From: Rhodobacteraceae bacterium WFHF2C18
Lineage (GTDB): Bacteria > Pseudomonadota > Alphaproteobacteria > Rhodobacterales > Rhodobacteraceae
Assembly: GCA_002166865.1 (NCBI GenBank)
Contig: NHTQ01000002.1
Span: forward strand, 1-64,000
Length of the DNA: 64,000 bases
Direction of reading: 5' to 3'
Part shown: piece after piece, positions 35,567-44,699 of the stretch
Numbering within the stretch: the stretch's first letter is position 1
Layout of the letters: every line of letters begins with the position of its first letter
The notes under the pieces: generated by a model
The model's input: only the letters and a program-made list of their open reading frames with translations
The model's database searches: none
Told to the model about the DNA's origin: nothing
Translations under genes and position numbers: made by a program

Positions 35567-36325
35567 TCAGGCGATGTCGAAGCCGTCCTTGCGATCGTTG
35601 ACATCGCGGGCGGCAATCTCGAAGCCGTCCTTGCGATCGTTGAGGTCGCGGGCTGCGATGTCGAAGCCGTCCTTGCGGTCGTTGACATCGCGGGCGGCGA
35701 TGTCGAAGCCGTCCTTGCGGTCGTTGAGGTCGCGGGCGGCAATCTCGAAGCCGTCCTTGCGGTCGTTGACATCGCGGGCGGCGATGTCGAAGCCGTCCTT
35801 GCGGTCGTTGAGGTCGCGGGCGGCGATCTCGAAGCCGTCCTTGCGGTCGTTGAGGTCGCGGGCTGCGATCTCGAAGCCGTCCTTGCGGTCGTTGACATCG
35901 CGGGCGGCGATGTCGAAGCCGTCCTTGCGGTCGTTGAGGTCGCGGGCGGCGATGTCGAAGCCGTCCTTGCGGTCGTTGACATCGCGGGCGGCGATCTCGA
36001 AACCGTCCTTGCGGTCGTTGACATCGCGGGCGGCGATCTCGAAGCCGTCCTTGCGGTCATTGAGGTCGCGGGCTGCGATGTCGAAGCCGTCCTTGCGGTC
36101 GTTCAGGTCGCGGGCGGCGATCTCGAAGCCGTCCTTGCGGTCGTTGAGATCGCGGGCTGCGATGTCGAAGCCGTCCTTGCGGTCGTTGACATCGCGGGCG
36201 GCGATCTCGAAACCATCCTTGCGGTCGTTGAGGTCGCGGGCGGCGACGTCGGTTGCCGGGGTCAGGGCCACGGCGGCGGGGATGGCTGTCGCGGCGAGAA
36301 GGGAGAAGAGGGTCAGGGTACGCAT
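35567..36325 (-). CDS. Exported protein of sixteen 14-residue repeats
   Basis: This 252-residue protein is unlike any family I know. It starts with a signal peptide (MRTLTLFSLLAATAIPAAVA, likely cleaved after AVA) behind AAAGGAAC. The rest is 16 copies of AARDLNDRKDGFEI with only two variable places: Leu/Val at position 5 and Glu/Asp at position 13. Each repeat has Arg, Arg, Lys against four acids, and no Cys, Pro, aromatic other than one Phe, so the structure is likely a regular solenoid or an extended chain. D-x-N-D and KDGF(D/E) could bind metal, but it does not match RTX or EF-hand spacing. An intrinsic terminator follows. Function unknown. Confidence 0.85.
   Translation of the reverse strand: MRTLTLFSLLAATAIPAAVALTPATDVAARDLNDRKDGFEIAARDVNDRKDGFDIAARDLNDRKDGFEIAARDLNDRKDGFDIAARDLNDRKDGFEIAARDVNDRKDGFEIAARDVNDRKDGFDIAARDLNDRKDGFDIAARDVNDRKDGFEIAARDLNDRKDGFEIAARDLNDRKDGFDIAARDVNDRKDGFEIAARDLNDRKDGFDIAARDVNDRKDGFDIAARDLNDRKDGFEIAARDVNDRKDGFDIA
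35573..36244 (-). repeat. Sixteen tandem 42-bp repeats
   Basis: The array is exactly 16 x 42 bp, in frame, coding the repeats of the exported protein. Variants are not random: Val always comes with Asp codon GAT before it (GATGTC) and Leu with GAC (GACCTC), so two linked bases differ at once; the D/E change is a single base. All four combinations occur (5 LE, 4 LD, 3 VE, 4 VD). Because the period is a multiple of three and lacks stops, other frames also stay open through it. Confidence 0.9.
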
Positions 36326-36666
36326 TTTGAAGTTCCTTTCGATGTCGATCTCGTTTCGTCCGTTCTGGCGGGTGTTTCGTGCCCGCCGGCTGTGCTTCAA
36401 AATTGGGCCCGAAATCCGCTTCGGGAAAGCTGCGGTCCGCCGCTCGTGAACGGGCGGTCACGGGGGCGCTCGGCCTCGTGATCACGCCGTCATCCCTTGC
36501 TCACCCCACTGAGAGGCGCGGCGGATGGAGCGGTGCAAAAACCTGAATTTTCAAGGGGATGACGTGTTACACGTCCAGCGCGCGCAGCGCCGGGCCCGAC
36601 GGCGCCCGACCAGGGCCGCGGGAGGGGATTTGAAACAGTTGAACGCGCGTGACCGGGCCGTGCGGT
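36326..36666. other. 341-bp gene-free interval upstream of repeat gene
   Basis: This interval lies between the divergent-looking ends: upstream of the repeat-protein start (minus) and downstream of prephenate dehydratase (minus). I see no gene in it. It holds the repeat gene's ribosome site and promoter, the latter not assigned, and a 15-bp perfect inverted repeat described separately. Confidence 0.6.
36561..36575. promoter_or_regulatory. Perfect 15-bp palindrome GACGTGTTACACGTC
   Basis: Arms GACGTGT and ACACGTC flank a single T. It lies in the gene-free interval 236 bp upstream of the repeat-protein start and about 90 bp past the prephenate dehydratase stop. The shape suits a dimeric regulator's operator; no regulator is known for it and a single copy was seen. 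Confidence 0.4.
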
Positions 36667-37500
36667 TCAGTGCCGGCGCGGATCGGCCGGGTAGACGCCC
36701 AGCATGGTGATCTCGGAGGTGAAATAATCCAGTTCCTCCAGCGCCCGGCGCACGGCCGGATCGTCGGGATGGCCCTCTATGTCGGCGTAGAATTGCGTGG
36801 CGTGGAACGTGCCGCCCAGCATGTAGCTTTCCAGCTTGGTCATGTTCACGCCGTTGGTGGCGAAGCCCCCCATCGCCTTGTAGAGTGCCGCGGGGATGTT
36901 GCGCACCTCGAAGACGAAGGTGGTCATCATCCCGTCCTCGCCCCGTCGGGTCCAGTCGGGTTCGCGCGCCATCACGAGGAAGCGGGTGGTGTTGTTGCCC
37001 TCGTCCTCGATGTGGTGTGCCAGCACATCCAGCCCGTAGATCTCGCCGGCCAGTTCGCTGGCCAGGGCGGCGAGGTGGGGATCGCCCGTCTCGGCCACGT
37101 GCTTGGCCGAGCCGGCCGTGTCGGCGCCGGTGACCCGGTGAATGCCGTGCCGCGCGAGGAAATCGCGGCACTGGCCGAGGAGCATGGTGTGACTCATGGC
37201 GCGATCGATGCCGTCAAGCCCCGCCCCGGGCAGCGCCAGCAGGTTGATGTGCACCCGCACGAAGGCCTCTGACACGATGTAAAGCCCGGATTCGGGCAGC
37301 AGGTGATGGATGTCCGCGACCCGCCCGAAGGTGGAATTTTCCACCGGCAGCATGGCCAGATCCGCGGTGCCGTCGCGCACCGCCTCGATCGCGTCCTCGA
37401 AGGTGCGGCAGGGAAGGGCTTCCATCTCGGGATAGGTTTCGCGGCAGGCTTGATGCGAATAGGCGCCCGGCTCGCCCTGGAAGGCAATGCGTTTCGTCAT
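36667..37500 (-). CDS. pheA: Prephenate dehydratase
   Basis: This stand-alone dehydratase makes phenylpyruvate from prephenate in phenylalanine synthesis. The 277-residue protein has AFQGEPGAYSHQA at the start, LPVENSTFGRV in the active site region, NNTTRFLVM (Thr-Arg-Phe signature), and a C-terminal ACT domain (TFVFEVRNIPAALYKAMGGF, KLESYMLGG) for feedback by Phe. ATG 37500 is used; longer in-frame sequence upstream overlaps the cytochrome gene and is not conserved. No chorismate mutase domain is fused. Confidence 0.95.
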   Translation of the reverse strand: MTKRIAFQGEPGAYSHQACRETYPEMEALPCRTFEDAIEAVRDGTADLAMLPVENSTFGRVADIHHLLPESGLYIVSEAFVRVHINLLALPGAGLDGIDRAMSHTMLLGQCRDFLARHGIHRVTGADTAGSAKHVAETGDPHLAALASELAGEIYGLDVLAHHIEDEGNNTTRFLVMAREPDWTRRGEDGMMTTFVFEVRNIPAALYKAMGGFATNGVNMTKLESYMLGGTFHATQFYADIEGHPDDPAVRRALEELDYFTSEITMLGVYPADPRRH

Positions 37501-37618
37501 CCTCGATGTCCTGTCGAAAAGGGCCCGATCGGGCGTTTGGTCGCGCAAACTACACCTTGCGCCAAGATAGGGGAAGCGGATAGATACCGCGCGACGGATA
37601 TCAAATGGAACGGGGCCT

Positions 37619-38725
37619 ATGTTCGATACAATGACATTGACCAAGGTCGTTGGCGGCTTCTGCGGTGCGCTTCTGATCTTCCTTCTCGGCCAGTGGGCGG
37701 CCGAGGTGCTGTACTCCACGGCCGGCGGCCACGGCGAGCATCATGAGCAGGCCTATGTGATCGATACCGGCGACGACGAAGGCGAAGCCGAGGCCGAGGA
37801 AGAGCAGGGCCCGACCTTCGCCGAGCTTTTCGTCCAGGCCGACGCCGGCAAGGGCGAGCGGGTCTTCAACAAGTGCAAGGCCTGCCACAACGTTGAAGAC
37901 GGCGCCAACGCCACCGGCCCCCACCTGTACGGTGTCGTGGGCCGCGAAGTGGCCTCGGTCGATGGCTTCGGCTATTCCGGCAGCCTCAAGCCCGTGGCCG
38001 ATGCCTGGACGCCGCGCGAACTCAGCGCCTTCCTCGCAGACCCCTCGGGCTATGCGCCCGGGACGACCATGGGCTTTGCCGGCCTGGGTGACATCGAGGA
38101 CCGGGCGAACGTGATCGCCTATCTCGACCAGACCGACGGCGACACCTACGAGATCGAGATGCCCGAGGAAGAAGCCGCTGCCGAAGAGGCGGCCACCGAG
38201 GAGGCAGCGACTGAAGAGGCGGCGGCCGAGGAGGCTGCAACCGACGAAGCGGCCACCGAGGAGGCCGCGGCCGAGGAAGGTTCCGCCGAGGGCGCCGCCG
38301 CCGAGGAGGCTGCGACTGAACAGGCCGCTGCCGAGGAAGGCACGACCGAGGAACAGGCCGTTGCCGAGGATACCGCGGCGGCCGAGGGCACCTCGGAGAT
38401 TGCGCAGATGGTAGCCGCCGCCGATCCGGGCGAGGGCGAGCAGGTCTACCGCCGCTGCAGCGCCTGCCACCGGCTGGAGGAGGGCGCCAATGCCGTCGGG
38501 CCGCACCTCTACGACACGGTGGGCCGCGAGATCGCCGGCGTCGAGGGCTTCCGCTACTCAAAGGCGCTGGAGGAACTGGAGGGCACCTGGACGGTCGAGG
38601 AGCTCGACGCCTGGCTGGAGAACCCGCGCGAATACGCGCCGGACAATCGCATGAGCTTTGCCGGGCTGCGCAAGGCCGAGGACCGGGCCGCCGTCATCGC
38701 CTACCTCAAGACCATCGGCGACTGA
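37619..38725 (+). CDS. Membrane-anchored cytochrome c with two heme domains
   Basis: This 368-residue protein has an N-terminal membrane helix (about 10-30), a cytochrome c domain with CKACH (86-90) and axial Met151 (GTTMGFAG), an Ala/Glu-rich acidic linker (about 181-262), then a second c domain with CSACH (280-284) and Met345 (NRMSFAGL). CycM/cytochrome cy-type relatives in Rhodobacterales carry a single domain and shuttle electrons from bc1 to oxidases; here the domain is duplicated, the halves sharing GANAxGPHLYxxVGRE. Role as a membrane electron carrier is inferred. The stop is followed by a terminator. Confidence 0.88.
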   Translation: MFDTMTLTKVVGGFCGALLIFLLGQWAAEVLYSTAGGHGEHHEQAYVIDTGDDEGEAEAEEEQGPTFAELFVQADAGKGERVFNKCKACHNVEDGANATGPHLYGVVGREVASVDGFGYSGSLKPVADAWTPRELSAFLADPSGYAPGTTMGFAGLGDIEDRANVIAYLDQTDGDTYEIEMPEEEAAAEEAATEEAATEEAAAEEAATDEAATEEAAAEEGSAEGAAAEEAATEQAAAEEGTTEEQAVAEDTAAAEGTSEIAQMVAAADPGEGEQVYRRCSACHRLEEGANAVGPHLYDTVGREIAGVEGFRYSKALEELEGTWTVEELDAWLENPREYAPDNRMSFAGLRKAEDRAAVIAYLKTIGD

Positions 38726-38747
38726 GCCGCGCCGTCCCCGTCACCAG

Positions 38748-38780
38748 GGGCCGCCGCCCGCCCGGGCCGGCGGCCCTTTT
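38748..38780 (+). terminator. Intrinsic terminator after the cytochrome gene
   Basis: A GGGCCGCCG / CGGCGGCCC stem (38748-38756 with 38768-38776) with an 11-nt GC-rich loop is followed by four T residues. Confidence 0.82.
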
Positions 38781-38901
38781 CGTTGCCGGCACCTTTCCGC
38801 GGTTGCGCGACTTTCGCCGCTTGAATGTTCGCCCGCCGGTCATTTAGCTTGCCCTCGACGCCAACCGCTCCCAAATCCACGGGCGGTAAAAGGAGACACG
38901 C

Positions 38902-40845
38902 ATGACCGGACAACGCAGCCGCGCGGCCACCCGGACGCGGGCAGAGGGGGGATTGCCCGGCCTGGTCGCGGCCCTGATGGGGCTGACGATCGCCGCGGTT
39001 CTGGCCCTGCCCGCCGCCGCCCAGCAGGACGGCGAAACCATCATCCGCAGCCATGGTTATTCCTTCTACGGCGACCTGAGTTACCCGCCGGATTACGAGC
39101 ATTTCGATTACGTCAATCCGGATGCGCCGAAGGGCGGCGAGATCTCGCTTTATGCGCCCGGCACCTTCGATTCGATGAACCCCTATTCGCGCAAGGGGCG
39201 GGCGGGCGCCCTGTCCTGGATGGTCTACGAAAGCCTGCTTGGTGAAACGCTGACCTCTGGGGCGCCACTGCCGGCCGACACCTACGGCGAGATGTACGGG
39301 CTGCTGGCCGAAAGCCTGGAATACGACGCGGGCAAGACCTGGGTGATCTTCCACATGCGGCCCGAGGCGCGCTTCGCCGACGGGCACCCCGTCACGGCCG
39401 AGGACGTCGTCTTTTCCCACAACCTGTTCCTCGAACAGGGGTTGCCCTCTTATGCGCAGGCGGTCAGCCGGCGGGTGACCGGGGCCGAGGCGCTGGACGA
39501 GCACCGGGTGAAGTTCACCTTCAAGAAAGGCATCTCGCGCCGCTCGCTGATCGACCAGGTGGGCAGCACCCCGGTCTTTCCCAAGCATTGGTTCGAAGCC
39601 AACGACGCCCGCCTGGACGAACCGCGGCTGGAGGCCGCGCCGGGCTCGGGCCCCTACCAGCTGCACGACTACGAGGTGAACCGCCGCATCGTCTACAAGC
39701 GCAACCCCGATTACTGGGGCGCGGACCTGCCGATCAACCGTGGCCGGCACAACTTCGACAGCATCCGGATCGAGTATTTCGCGGACGACAGCGCCGCGTT
39801 TGAGGCCTTCAAGGCCGGCGAATACACCTTCCGGTCCGAGACGAATTCCAAGAAATGGGCCACCGCCTACGACTTCCCGGCGGTGGACGAGGGCTCGGTG
39901 AAGCTGGAGGAGCTTCCCGACGGCACACCGCCCACGCCCTCCGGCATCGTGTTCAACCTCGGCCGGGAGAAGCTGCAGGACAAGCGGGTGCGCCGGGCCA
40001 TCGCGCTGGCCTACAATTTCGAATGGACCAACGAGTCGCTTCAATACGGCCTGTTCGAGCAGCGGCACTCCTTCGTGCAGGACACGCCGCTACAGGCCGA
40101 GGGCAAGCCCGAGGGCGCGGAATTGGCGCTTCTGGAATCCCTGGGCGACGTGGTGCCCGAGGCGATGCTGACCGAACCGGCGGTGCGCGCGCACGAGTCC
40201 TCCCCCCGCCGCCTGAATGATCGGCGCAACCTGCGCCGCGCCATGCGGCTGCTGGACGCGGCGGGCTGGCGCGTGGATGACAAGGGCCTGCGGCGCAACG
40301 CGGACGGCGAGACGCTGACCATCGATTTTCCCATCCCGTCCTCCTCCTCGGCCACGCTGGGGGCCGTGGTGGAAAGCTTCGTGAGCAACCTGAAACTGAT
40401 GGGGATCGATGCGAACTACGAGTCGATCGATCCCTCGCAATTCACCATGCGCAACCGCGAGCGCGATTACGATCTCGTCTTCGACAGCTACGCCGCCTTC
40501 CTGGAGGCGGGCACGGGGCTGATGCAGCGCTACGGCTCAAGCGAGGCCGAGTTCAGCCTTTTCAACCCCGCCGGCCTGGCCAGCCCGATGGTCGATGCCA
40601 TCATCAACAAGGCCCTGGATGCCCAGACCCGCCAGGAGGAGCGCGTGGCGCTGACCGCGCTGGACCGGGCCCTAAGGTTCGAGCGTTTCATGGTGCCGGT
40701 GTGGTACAACGACGACAACTGGGTCGCCTACTGGGACATCTACGACCACCCAGAGACGCTGCCCCCCTACGCGCTGGGCGCGCTGGATTTCTGGTGGTAC
40801 GACGCGGAGGCGGCCGAAACCCTGAAAGAGGCGGGCGCCCTGTGA
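38902..40845 (+). CDS. yejA: Peptide ABC transporter substrate-binding protein (YejA-like)
   Basis: YejA-type proteins deliver oligopeptides, including microcin C in E. coli, to the YejBEF importer. The 647-residue protein starts with a long signal sequence ending near ALPAAAQ and has the SBP family 5 fold (GGEISLYAPGTFDSMNPYS, KTWVIFHMRPEARFADGHPVTAEDVVFS). AGGAG lies before ATG 38902. It heads the yejABEF-type operon of four genes; permease yejB follows after 56 nt. True peptide range cannot be told from sequence. Confidence 0.93.
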   Translation: MTGQRSRAATRTRAEGGLPGLVAALMGLTIAAVLALPAAAQQDGETIIRSHGYSFYGDLSYPPDYEHFDYVNPDAPKGGEISLYAPGTFDSMNPYSRKGRAGALSWMVYESLLGETLTSGAPLPADTYGEMYGLLAESLEYDAGKTWVIFHMRPEARFADGHPVTAEDVVFSHNLFLEQGLPSYAQAVSRRVTGAEALDEHRVKFTFKKGISRRSLIDQVGSTPVFPKHWFEANDARLDEPRLEAAPGSGPYQLHDYEVNRRIVYKRNPDYWGADLPINRGRHNFDSIRIEYFADDSAAFEAFKAGEYTFRSETNSKKWATAYDFPAVDEGSVKLEELPDGTPPTPSGIVFNLGREKLQDKRVRRAIALAYNFEWTNESLQYGLFEQRHSFVQDTPLQAEGKPEGAELALLESLGDVVPEAMLTEPAVRAHESSPRRLNDRRNLRRAMRLLDAAGWRVDDKGLRRNADGETLTIDFPIPSSSSATLGAVVESFVSNLKLMGIDANYESIDPSQFTMRNRERDYDLVFDSYAAFLEAGTGLMQRYGSSEAEFSLFNPAGLASPMVDAIINKALDAQTRQEERVALTALDRALRFERFMVPVWYNDDNWVAYWDIYDHPETLPPYALGALDFWWYDAEAAETLKEAGAL

Positions 40846-40901
40846 TCCGGGGTCTGGCGGCAGGGACGGCCCGCGCCCCGCGCGCGGCGGAGGGCGTCTG
40901 A

Positions 40902-41990
40902 ATGGGCGCCTACATCCTTCGCCGTGTCCTGCTGATCGTGCCCACGCTGTTCGGGATCATGGTGATCAACTTCGTACTCGTGCAGTTCGTGCCCGGCGGC
41001 CCGGTCGAGCAGGTGATCGCCAACATGCAGGGGCAGGGCGACGTCTTCGAAGGCTTCGCCGGTTCGGGCAGCGATGCCGGCGAGGACAGCACCCGCGCCG
41101 GCGGCGAGGACTACGTGGGCGCCCGCGGCCTGCCGCCGGAACTGATCGAGGATCTGGAACGGCAATTCGGCCTCGACAAGCCGCCGCTTGAGCGGTTCGT
41201 GAACATGATGTGGAACTACATGCGCTTCGACTTCGGCGAGAGCTATTTCCGCAAGATCGAGGTGACCGACCTGGTGCTGGAAAAGATGCCCGTCTCGATC
41301 AGCCTCGGGCTGTGGTCCACGCTCATCGCCTACCTGGTCTCGATCCCGCTGGGAATCCGCAAGGCGGTGAGTGACGGTTCGCGCTTCGACACCTGGACCA
41401 GCGGCGCGATCATCGTGGCCTATGCGATCCCGTCGTTCCTGTTCGCGATCATGCTCCTGGTGCTGCTGGCCGGGGGGAGCTACCTGCAGCTTTTCCCGCT
41501 GCGCGGGCTCACATCGGACAACTGGGAACAACTCAGCCTGCTGGGCAAGGTGGCGGACTATTTCTGGCATATCGCGCTGCCGGTGGCGGCCTCGACCATC
41601 GCCGCCTTCGCCACGTTGACACTGCTGACCAAGAACAGCTTCCTCGATGAGATCAAGAAGGCCTATGTCATGACCGCCCGGGCCAAGGGGCTGGGCGAAC
41701 GCCGGGTGCTTTACGGCCATGTCTTCCGCAACGCCATGCTGATCGTGATCGCCGGCTTCCCGGCGGTCTTCATCGGCATATTTTTCGGCGGCTCGGTTCT
41801 GATCGAGACGATCTTCTCGCTCGACGGTCTGGGGCGGCTGGGCTTCGAGGCCGCGGTGGGGCGCGACTACCCCGTGATGTTCGGCACGCTCTTCCTGTTC
41901 GGGCTGATCGGCCTGCTGGTCAACATCATCAGCGACCTGATGTACGTGCTTGTCGATCCGCGCATCGATTTCGAGAAGCGGGAGGGCTGA
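40902..41990 (+). CDS. yejB: Peptide ABC transporter permease (YejB-like)
   Basis: This is a 362-residue inner-membrane permease of the DppB type. It opens with [20 protein letters not shown] and carries the EAA loop as [22 protein letters not shown], typical of peptide importers. YejB members have a long insertion after the first helix, seen here as [20 protein letters not shown] onward. It is followed by yejE after 3 nt from the stop to the ATG at 41994. Confidence 0.94.
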   Translation: MGAYILRRVLLIVPTLFGIMVINFVLVQFVPGGPVEQVIANMQGQGDVFEGFAGSGSDAGEDSTRAGGEDYVGARGLPPELIEDLERQFGLDKPPLERFVNMMWNYMRFDFGESYFRKIEVTDLVLEKMPVSISLGLWSTLIAYLVSIPLGIRKAVSDGSRFDTWTSGAIIVAYAIPSFLFAIMLLVLLAGGSYLQLFPLRGLTSDNWEQLSLLGKVADYFWHIALPVAASTIAAFATLTLLTKNSFLDEIKKAYVMTARAKGLGERRVLYGHVFRNAMLIVIAGFPAVFIGIFFGGSVLIETIFSLDGLGRLGFEAAVGRDYPVMFGTLFLFGLIGLLVNIISDLMYVLVDPRIDFEKREG

Positions 41991-41993
41991 GTG

Positions 41994-43103
41994 ATGATCC
42001 GGCTCTCGCCCCTCAACCGGCGCCGGTGGCGCAACTTCCGCAGGAACAAGCGCGCCTACTGGTCGCTGGTGATCTTCACCATCCTCTTCGTGGTTTCGCT
42101 GGCGGCCGAGTTCGTGGCGAACGATCGTCCCATCCTGGTGCAGTATCGCGGCGAGTTCTACACGCCCATCTTCAACTTCTATCCCGAAACGGCCTTCGGC
42201 GGCGATTTCCAGACCGAGGCGATCTACCGCGATCCGGAGGTCGAGTGCCTGATCGTCTCGGGCGGGCTGGATGCCTGTTTCGACGATCCAGAGGGCATCA
42301 TCGCGGACGCGCAGGACGGGCTGGTCAACGGCGAGGAGGTCCAGACCGGCTGGACCCTCTGGCCGCCCATCCCCTACAGCTACGACACCACGGTGGACCG
42401 GCCCGGCGCCGCGCCGCTGCCGCCCAACGAACAGAACTGGCTGGGCACGGACGACACCAAGCGCGACGTGCTGGCGCGGGTGATCTACGGCTTCCGCCTT
42501 TCGGTGCTTTTCACCCTGATCGTTACGACGCTTTCGTCGGTCATCGGGATCTTCGCCGGCGCGATCCAGGGCTATTTCGGGGGCTGGCTGGACCTCATCT
42601 TCCAGCGGATCATCGAGATCTGGGCGGCGACGCCGCAGATCTACGTCATCATCATCCTCTTCGCGATCCTGCCGCGAAGTTTCTGGTTGCTGGTGGTGAT
42701 CACGGTGCTCTTCGGCTGGATGGCGCTGGTGGGGGTGGTCCGGGCCGAGTTCCTGCGCGCGCGCAACCTGGAATACGTGCGCGCGGCCAAGGCCCTGGGC
42801 GTGTCCAACCTGACCATCATGTTCCGCCACATGCTTCCCAACGCCATGGTCGCCACGCTGACCATGCTGCCCTTCATCGTCACCGGCACAATCTCGCTGC
42901 TGGCGGGGCTGGATTTCCTGGGCTTCGGCCTGCCGTCCTCGGCGCCCAGCCTTGGCGAGTTGACCTTGCAGGCCAAGCAGAACCTGCAGGCGCCGTGGCT
43001 GGCCTTCACCGCCTTCTTCGCCTTCGCCATCATGCTGTCGCTGCTCGTCTTCATCTTTGAGGGCGTGCGTGACGCCTTCGATCCGCGGAAAACGTTCCAA
43101 TGA
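41994..43103 (+). CDS. yejE: Peptide ABC transporter permease (YejE-like)
   Basis: This is the second, DppC-type permease of the importer, 369 residues. The N-terminus RLSPLNRRRWRNFRRNKRAYWS fits YejE, as does the large periplasmic loop before the core. The EAA loop is RAAKALGVSNLTIMFRHMLPNAM. ATG 41994 is preferred over GTG 41991 because it sits 7 nt from GGAGGG. It shares ATGA with yejF. Confidence 0.94.
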   Translation: MIRLSPLNRRRWRNFRRNKRAYWSLVIFTILFVVSLAAEFVANDRPILVQYRGEFYTPIFNFYPETAFGGDFQTEAIYRDPEVECLIVSGGLDACFDDPEGIIADAQDGLVNGEEVQTGWTLWPPIPYSYDTTVDRPGAAPLPPNEQNWLGTDDTKRDVLARVIYGFRLSVLFTLIVTTLSSVIGIFAGAIQGYFGGWLDLIFQRIIEIWAATPQIYVIIILFAILPRSFWLLVVITVLFGWMALVGVVRAEFLRARNLEYVRAAKALGVSNLTIMFRHMLPNAMVATLTMLPFIVTGTISLLAGLDFLGFGLPSSAPSLGELTLQAKQNLQAPWLAFTAFFAFAIMLSLLVFIFEGVRDAFDPRKTFQ

Positions 43104-44689
43104 GCCTGCTGGAGGTCACGGACCTGAAGGTGAGTTTCCGGCAGGACGGGGTGACGACCCCGGCCGTGAAGGGGGTTTCCTTCTCGGTGAACCGGGGCGA
43201 GACGGTCGCGCTGGTGGGCGAATCCGGGTCGGGCAAGTCGGTGACGGCACTGTCCACCGTGTCGCTGCTCGGGCCCTCGGCGGAGGTGTCGGGCAGCGCG
43301 GTCTTCGACGGGCAGGAACTCATCGCGGCGGACCGGCGCACCCTGCGGCGGGTGCGGGGCAACGACATCAGCTTCATCTTCCAGGAGCCGATGACCTCGC
43401 TCAATCCCTTGCACACCCTGGAAAAGCAGATCCGCGAAAGCCTTGAGATTCACCAGGGCCTGACCGGCGACGAGGCGCAGCAACGCATCGTGGACCTGCT
43501 GGACCGGGTCGGCATCCGCAATCCCGCGCAGCGGCTGAAGGATTATCCCCACCAGCTCTCGGGCGGGCAACGACAGCGCGTGATGATCGCCATGGCGCTG
43601 GCGAACAGGCCCGGCATCCTGATCGCCGACGAACCCACCACCGCGCTCGACGTGACGATCCAGGCGCAGATCCTGGAGCTTCTCGCCGAACTCAAGCGCG
43701 AGGAGGGCATGGGCTTGCTGTTCATCACCCACGACCTGTCGATCGTGCGCCGGATCGCCGATCGGGTCTGCGTGATGAAGGACGGCGAGATCGTGGAGGC
43801 CGGTGCCACTGCCGAGATCTTCGCGAACCCGCAGCATCCCTACACGCAGAAACTTCTCGGCGCGCAGCCGTCCGGCGCCCCCGAGCCCGTGCCCGCCGAG
43901 GCGCGCGAACTGGTCCGGACGGACAACCTGCGCATCTGGTTCCCGGTGCAGCGGGGCTTCCTGCGCCGGACAGTGGATCACGTGAAGGCGGTGAACGATG
44001 CCAATATCACGGTGCGCGCGGGCGAAACGCTGGGATTGGTGGGCGAATCCGGGTCGGGCAAGACGACCTTGGCCCTGGCGATCATGCGCCTGATCGGATC
44101 GGAGGGGAGGATCATCTTCGACGGCGAGGACGTGAACGGCTGGTCCACGCGCCGGCTGCGCAAGCGCAGGCGCGACATGCAGATCGTGTTTCAGGATCCC
44201 TTCGGAAGCCTCAGCCCAAGGATGAGTTGCATGCAGATCATCGCCGAGGGGCTTGGCGTGCACGGCAACACTTCGGGCCGGTCCGCGCGCGATCTCGTGG
44301 CCGAGGTGATGGAGGAAGTGGACCTCGACCCCGCCACGATGGACCGGTATCCGCACGAGTTCTCGGGCGGTCAGCGACAGCGCATCGCCATCGCCCGCGC
44401 CATGATCCTGCGGCCCAAGATGGTGGTCCTGGACGAGCCGACCTCGGCCCTGGACATGACCGTGCAGGTGCAGATCGTGGACCTTCTGCGCCGGTTGCAG
44501 GTGAAATACGGGCTTGCCTACCTTTTCATCAGTCACGACCTGGCGGTGGTCCGCGCCATGAGCCACCGGGTCGTGGTGATGAAGGACGGCGACATCGTGG
44601 AATACGGCACGGCCCAGGACCTGTTCGAGGCGCCGAAAACGGACTACGCCAGGACCCTGCTGCACGCGGCGCTGGATCCCGTGATCTGA
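43100..44689 (+). CDS. yejF: Peptide ABC transporter ATP-binding protein with two ABC domains (YejF-like)
   Basis: YejF fuses the two ATPase subunits of the importer into one chain, here 529 residues. The first domain has Walker [11 protein letters not shown] and signature [15 protein letters not shown]; the second has [10 protein letters not shown] and [15 protein letters not shown]. Each ends with the oligopeptide-transporter C-terminal motif ([14 protein letters not shown] and [13 protein letters not shown]). It overlaps yejE by 4 nt and ends the operon, converging with an endonuclease/phosphatase-family gene. Confidence 0.95.
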   Translation: MSLLEVTDLKVSFRQDGVTTPAVKGVSFSVNRGETVALVGESGSGKSVTALSTVSLLGPSAEVSGSAVFDGQELIAADRRTLRRVRGNDISFIFQEPMTSLNPLHTLEKQIRESLEIHQGLTGDEAQQRIVDLLDRVGIRNPAQRLKDYPHQLSGGQRQRVMIAMALANRPGILIADEPTTALDVTIQAQILELLAELKREEGMGLLFITHDLSIVRRIADRVCVMKDGEIVEAGATAEIFANPQHPYTQKLLGAQPSGAPEPVPAEARELVRTDNLRIWFPVQRGFLRRTVDHVKAVNDANITVRAGETLGLVGESGSGKTTLALAIMRLIGSEGRIIFDGEDVNGWSTRRLRKRRRDMQIVFQDPFGSLSPRMSCMQIIAEGLGVHGNTSGRSARDLVAEVMEEVDLDPATMDRYPHEFSGGQRQRIAIARAMILRPKMVVLDEPTSALDMTVQVQIVDLLRRLQVKYGLAYLFISHDLAVVRAMSHRVVVMKDGDIVEYGTAQDLFEAPKTDYARTLLHAALDPVI

Positions 44690-44699
44690 GCCGCACGCG

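Noticed and set aside
35573-36244. Tandem 42-bp repeats resembling a CRISPR array
   Set aside because: There are no spacers; units are directly joined and in frame with a gene.
35567-36325. RTX or EF-hand calcium repeat
   Set aside because: RTX needs GGxGxDxUx nonapeptides and EF-hands need the 12-residue loop spacing; the 14-residue unit fits neither.
35504-36481. Open frames on the plus strand through the repeat array (VEAVLAVVDIAGGD-like repeats)
   Set aside because: They are mirror products of a stop-free 42-bp repeat. Only the minus strand has a signal peptide, a ribosome site and a terminator.
40767-43100. A 777-codon minus-strand frame across yejB and yejE
   Set aside because: Long antisense frames are expected in high-GC DNA. 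The plus-strand genes have full homology, so this frame is a shadow.
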